From: Mesostigma viride
Lineage: Eukaryota; Streptophyta; Mesostigmatophyceae; Mesostigmatales; Mesostigmataceae
Assembly (NCBI GenBank): GCA_009746045.1
Contig: RPFO01000022.1
Coordinates: 4,570,702-4,634,701, forward strand
Length of the DNA: 64,000 bases
Direction: 5' to 3'
Made by a program: the position numbers and the translations under genes. The notes beneath the pieces were generated by a model. That model was given only the letters and a program-made list of their open reading frames with translations, was not told the origin of the DNA and searched no databases. Shown here in pieces: positions 61,691 through 64,000 of this stretch; position 1 is the first letter of the stretch, and every line of letters begins with the position of its first letter.

Positions 61691-61935
61691 AAATTAAATT
61701 ATAACATGAATCCGTTGGGAGATCAACAGAGCTACGTATTCCATGTACTGATGGGGGTGCGTGGGAGTTGAGCCGCGAAAACTAGCTACTCTAACGTACT
61801 CTAATCTGATCTACAATATCCTAATTACTACTCTACTCAGTAAAGCGCCCCTTCCTCCTGGGTCTGCTCGTGGGCCTGGACAATGGTCTGCTATCTCCGC
61901 TTGTCCTGCGCATGGCAGTCCAAGTTATAGAGAGA
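61691..61935 (-). mobile_element. RTE-type LINE 3' end
   Basis: Minus-strand AATTTAATTT tail, stem-loop near 61706-61725 and 3' UTR, closely matching 36738-37012 (shared CCTTCCTCCTGGG, GTGGGCCTGGACAATGGTC). Confidence 0.65.
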
Positions 61936-61974
61936 TGGAGGAAATACTGTGTTCAAACTGAGCTGGGACCGTAA

Positions 61975-62206
61975 GGCTCACACACCCTGATCAAGCAAGC
62001 TGTTTCCGGCCCCACCGTCTAGGTCATCTAGTCGCTCTACACGTAAGCCAGCCATAATTTCAATGCACAAAGCTACACGTACATTTCCATCTCCATTCAT
62101 ATTCATCATCCTGAACGACTCGAACACGCGGACAAGATAACGGCAGGCTTGAGCTACCATGGTCCGGATTCTCCCGATTTCTGGCCTGCGCTGGTTGTCT
62201 CCTTGA
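61975..62206 (+). repeat. TCTCCTTGA-ended retroposon copy
   Basis: 5'-truncated copy ending in GGTTGTCTCCTTGA at about 62192-62205; collinear with 41945-42175. Confidence 0.65.
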
Positions 62207-62298
62207 CAAGGCTGGCCAGGCCGGTCTGTGTAGTTGATTGCTGGTCTACCATGACCCTCCTGGGATCGATGTCCTTAGGGCCAGGCCATGTCAGGATA

Positions 62299-62563
62299 TC
62301 AAGGAGACAACCAGCTCAGGCCAGAAATCGGAGAGTCCGGACCATGGTAGCTCGAACCTGCCGTTATCTTGTCCGCGTGTTCGCCGAGTCAGGATATCAA
62401 GGAGACAACCAGCGCAGGCCAGAAATCGGGAGAATCCGGACCATGGTAGCTCGAGCCTGCCGTTATCTTGTCCGCGTGTTCGAGTCGTTCAGGATGATGA
62501 AGATGAATGGTGATGGAAATGTGTATCCTTGTGCATTGAAATTATGGCTGGCTTACGTGTAGA
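62299..62563 (-). repeat. Two TCTCCTTGA-ended retroposons at one target site
   Basis: Minus-strand copies 62299-62387 and 62397-62563, both starting (plus view) with TCAAGGAGACAACC. The 9-bp target GTCAGGATA occurs three times: 62290-62298, 62388-62396 and 62564-62572. The target itself is RTE LINE sequence (compare 43636). Confidence 0.75.
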
Positions 62564-62660
62564 GTCAGGATATGCCCGCGCATGCATGCATGCATGCATG
62601 CGGCCATAAGAATTAGGTAAAACATATGAAGCTTGACACAACTATGATGTGAGACAACTA

Positions 62661-63174
62661 CAGTCATTACCGCATTAAGTTGCTTTTATTAAGGTTGCGT
62701 TACCGCGTTAAGTTGCGACGCTGGTAAGTTGGGCGCCGTATACCTTCTTACCGCCCACCTTTCGGACTTCCGTAAATATCTGGCCGGAAAAATGGACTTT
62801 GGGCAACTTGATGCTGCAGCTGGATCGGGCTTGACGAGAGCTGTTGATTGCCGTATAGTTCTAAGTCCGTCAGAGGAGGAGGGGGTGGGCTGCTAGCCTA
62901 ATTCTACCGTTAGGTTACGTACCCGCGTTAAGTTGCGTTACCGCGTTATTAATTATAATTAATCAAACACGTGCTCCCGTTGGGGAGTCACGGAGCACCG
63001 AAGTGCTTTTAATCCCTGTGTGTGCACAACAGGAGAAAGGGCAGAGACCCCCATTCTCCTTCATGCCAAAGGCATGCCACAGCTGCACTCGGACACGCTA
63101 AACGATCCGTTACCGCGTTAAGTTGCCACGCCAAGTTTTAGGCGGCGAGTCGCAACTTAACGCGGTAATGACTG
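62661..63174. mobile_element. Tc1/mariner-type MITE, 514 bp
   Basis: Ends CAGTCATTACCGCATTAAGT (62661) and the inverse with one mismatch (to 63174) form inverted repeats of about 23 bp. They are flanked by TA on both sides (62659-62660 and 63175-63176), the Tc1/mariner target duplication. CCGCGTTAAGTTGCG motifs are repeated inside. It carries an inserted retroposon end (about 62945-63110). No transposase. Confidence 0.75.
62945..63110 (-). repeat. Retroposon end inside the MITE
   Basis: Minus-strand GTGACTCCCCAACGGGAGCA stem-loop (62968-62990) with TTAATTATAATTAAT tail, plus the dispersed repeat also at 41559-41660. Confidence 0.55.
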
Positions 63175-63335
63175 TATGCGTGGACACATGGCGATCCAAC
63201 GCCGTGGAAGGACTAGGGTAGTTGTCTGAGAGGAAAGACGCTAAAGCCGCAGGCCGGAGCCGCGTGTGGCTATCTCTAGGAAGACCTGCATGGAGGGACG
63301 TACAGAGGGTAACAAGAAAGGTTGATAGGTAAACA

Positions 63336-63339
63336 CACA

Positions 63340-63406
<67 letters not shown>
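63336..63406. repeat. (CA)n microsatellite
   Basis: Dinucleotide array with one ACATAC interruption, followed by a short (CCA)n run at 63411-63426. Confidence 0.95.
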
Positions 63407-63408
<2 letters not shown>

Positions 63409-63429
63409 GTCACCACCACCACCACCAGT

Positions 63430-64000
63430 ACAATGTTCAACAAAAACAACCAAAACTTAAGAAGGAAAAAAGGGAACGCATACACACATACACGAAGGGG
63501 CTAAAAGAAAAAGTAAGGAGGATACATTACAAAGGGGGAAAGAAAAAAGAAAAAGGAAAAAGAAAGAAAGAAAAAGGAAAGAATAAAATGTAAATAGGAA
63601 TAGTACGAATAATAATAAATAAAGACAAAGTAAAGAGTAATAATAATAGCAAACACAAAAATGGAATAAAGAAAGAGGTAATTGCTGGGATGTGGTGTGG
63701 CACAGGAATGTTGGAGAATGGGTCAGGAGTTCGATGTTTCAGCGCCCATGCATGGTGCCCGGCCGGGGTCCTCCTGTCCAATGTTCAGGGTCCTGGACGC
63801 ATCGCGATCCAACGCCGGCTCCTAGATAGCTGGCTCCTTGATACAGCTGGCGCCTCGATCGAGCTAGGCCTCACCCCTGCACGTGCGCAAAGAAGCTTCG
63901 ATCATCATGCCATCTGCAGCCGCAGCTAGCCTACTAGTAGCTCCACATAGTAACCCCATGAGGCTGCAGTCTGCACGGTGCTCCGTGACTCCCCAACGGC
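63430..64000. other. Purine-rich stretch and start of another retroposon end
   Basis: 63530-63670 is A/G-rich (GAAAGAAAGAAAAAGG). 63979-64000 is GTGCTCCGTGACTCCCCAACGG, the first half of the RTE-type 3' stem-loop, cut by the window edge. No gene supported. Confidence 0.5.

Noticed and set aside
62299-62563. Helitron (TC start inserted after A)
   Set aside because: The 9-bp target duplications and variable opposite end fit 5'-truncated retroposons; no CTRR end with hairpin was found.

Overview
This window reads as nuclear DNA of a green-lineage (Viridiplantae) eukaryote, most likely an alga or early-diverging streptophyte. The main reason is a nine-exon gene whose spliced product matches plant ABCF5, ending in the typical KNAKRWN tail. 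GC-rich exons with GT-AG introns, very long simple-sequence arrays inside introns, and a dense mix of L1-type and RTE-type LINEs and short retroposons support this. I cannot name the species. No bacterial operons, rRNA, convincing tRNA or CRISPR array is visible.

Layout. 1-5425: decayed L1-type LINE (5' end outside the window) ending in about 1.4 kb of CAA repeats. 5430-8460: remains of a LINE ORF1, a retroposon 3' tail and a GAAT microsatellite. 9188-20706 (minus): ABCF5-like ABC-F ATPase, 710 codons over 11.5 kb. 22811-23649 (plus): three-exon gene for a 104-residue secreted protein. 24000-34000: retroposons, an RTE LINE and a MITE nested in a copy of itself. 34319-35699 (plus): four-exon gene for a 155-residue, probably plastid-targeted, single-pass membrane protein. 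36600-43700: cluster of RTE LINE pieces and short retroposons. 43732-49830: a 6.1-kb element with 29-bp perfect terminal inverted repeats that splits an RTE LINE. 51333-59075 (minus): seven-exon gene for a 1058-residue protein that I recognise as M1AP-like (meiosis 1 arrest protein). 60453-61352 (plus): intronless NTAQ1, the N-terminal glutamine amidohydrolase of the N-degron pathway, divergent from M1AP. 61690-64000: retroposons, a Tc1/mariner-type MITE and simple repeats.

Most striking observation. The introns of ABCF5, and at least one of M1AP, contain several degraded copies of the edge of the neighbouring exon together with its splice site. Donor-side copies sit just inside the intron after the donor; acceptor-side copies sit before the acceptor. 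Simple-sequence arrays lie between them. This suggests introns growing by repeated duplication of exon-intron junctions. A second theme is retroelement 3' ends: different families share a small CTCC-CAAC-GGAG stem-loop, or a CACGTGAC-GCA-GTCACGTG hairpin, placed just before a microsatellite tail, and the first of these shows compensatory base changes.

Exon boundaries of the four spliced genes were worked out by hand from reading frame, splice consensus and phase; all phases close. Family assignments rest on recalled motifs, not on searches.
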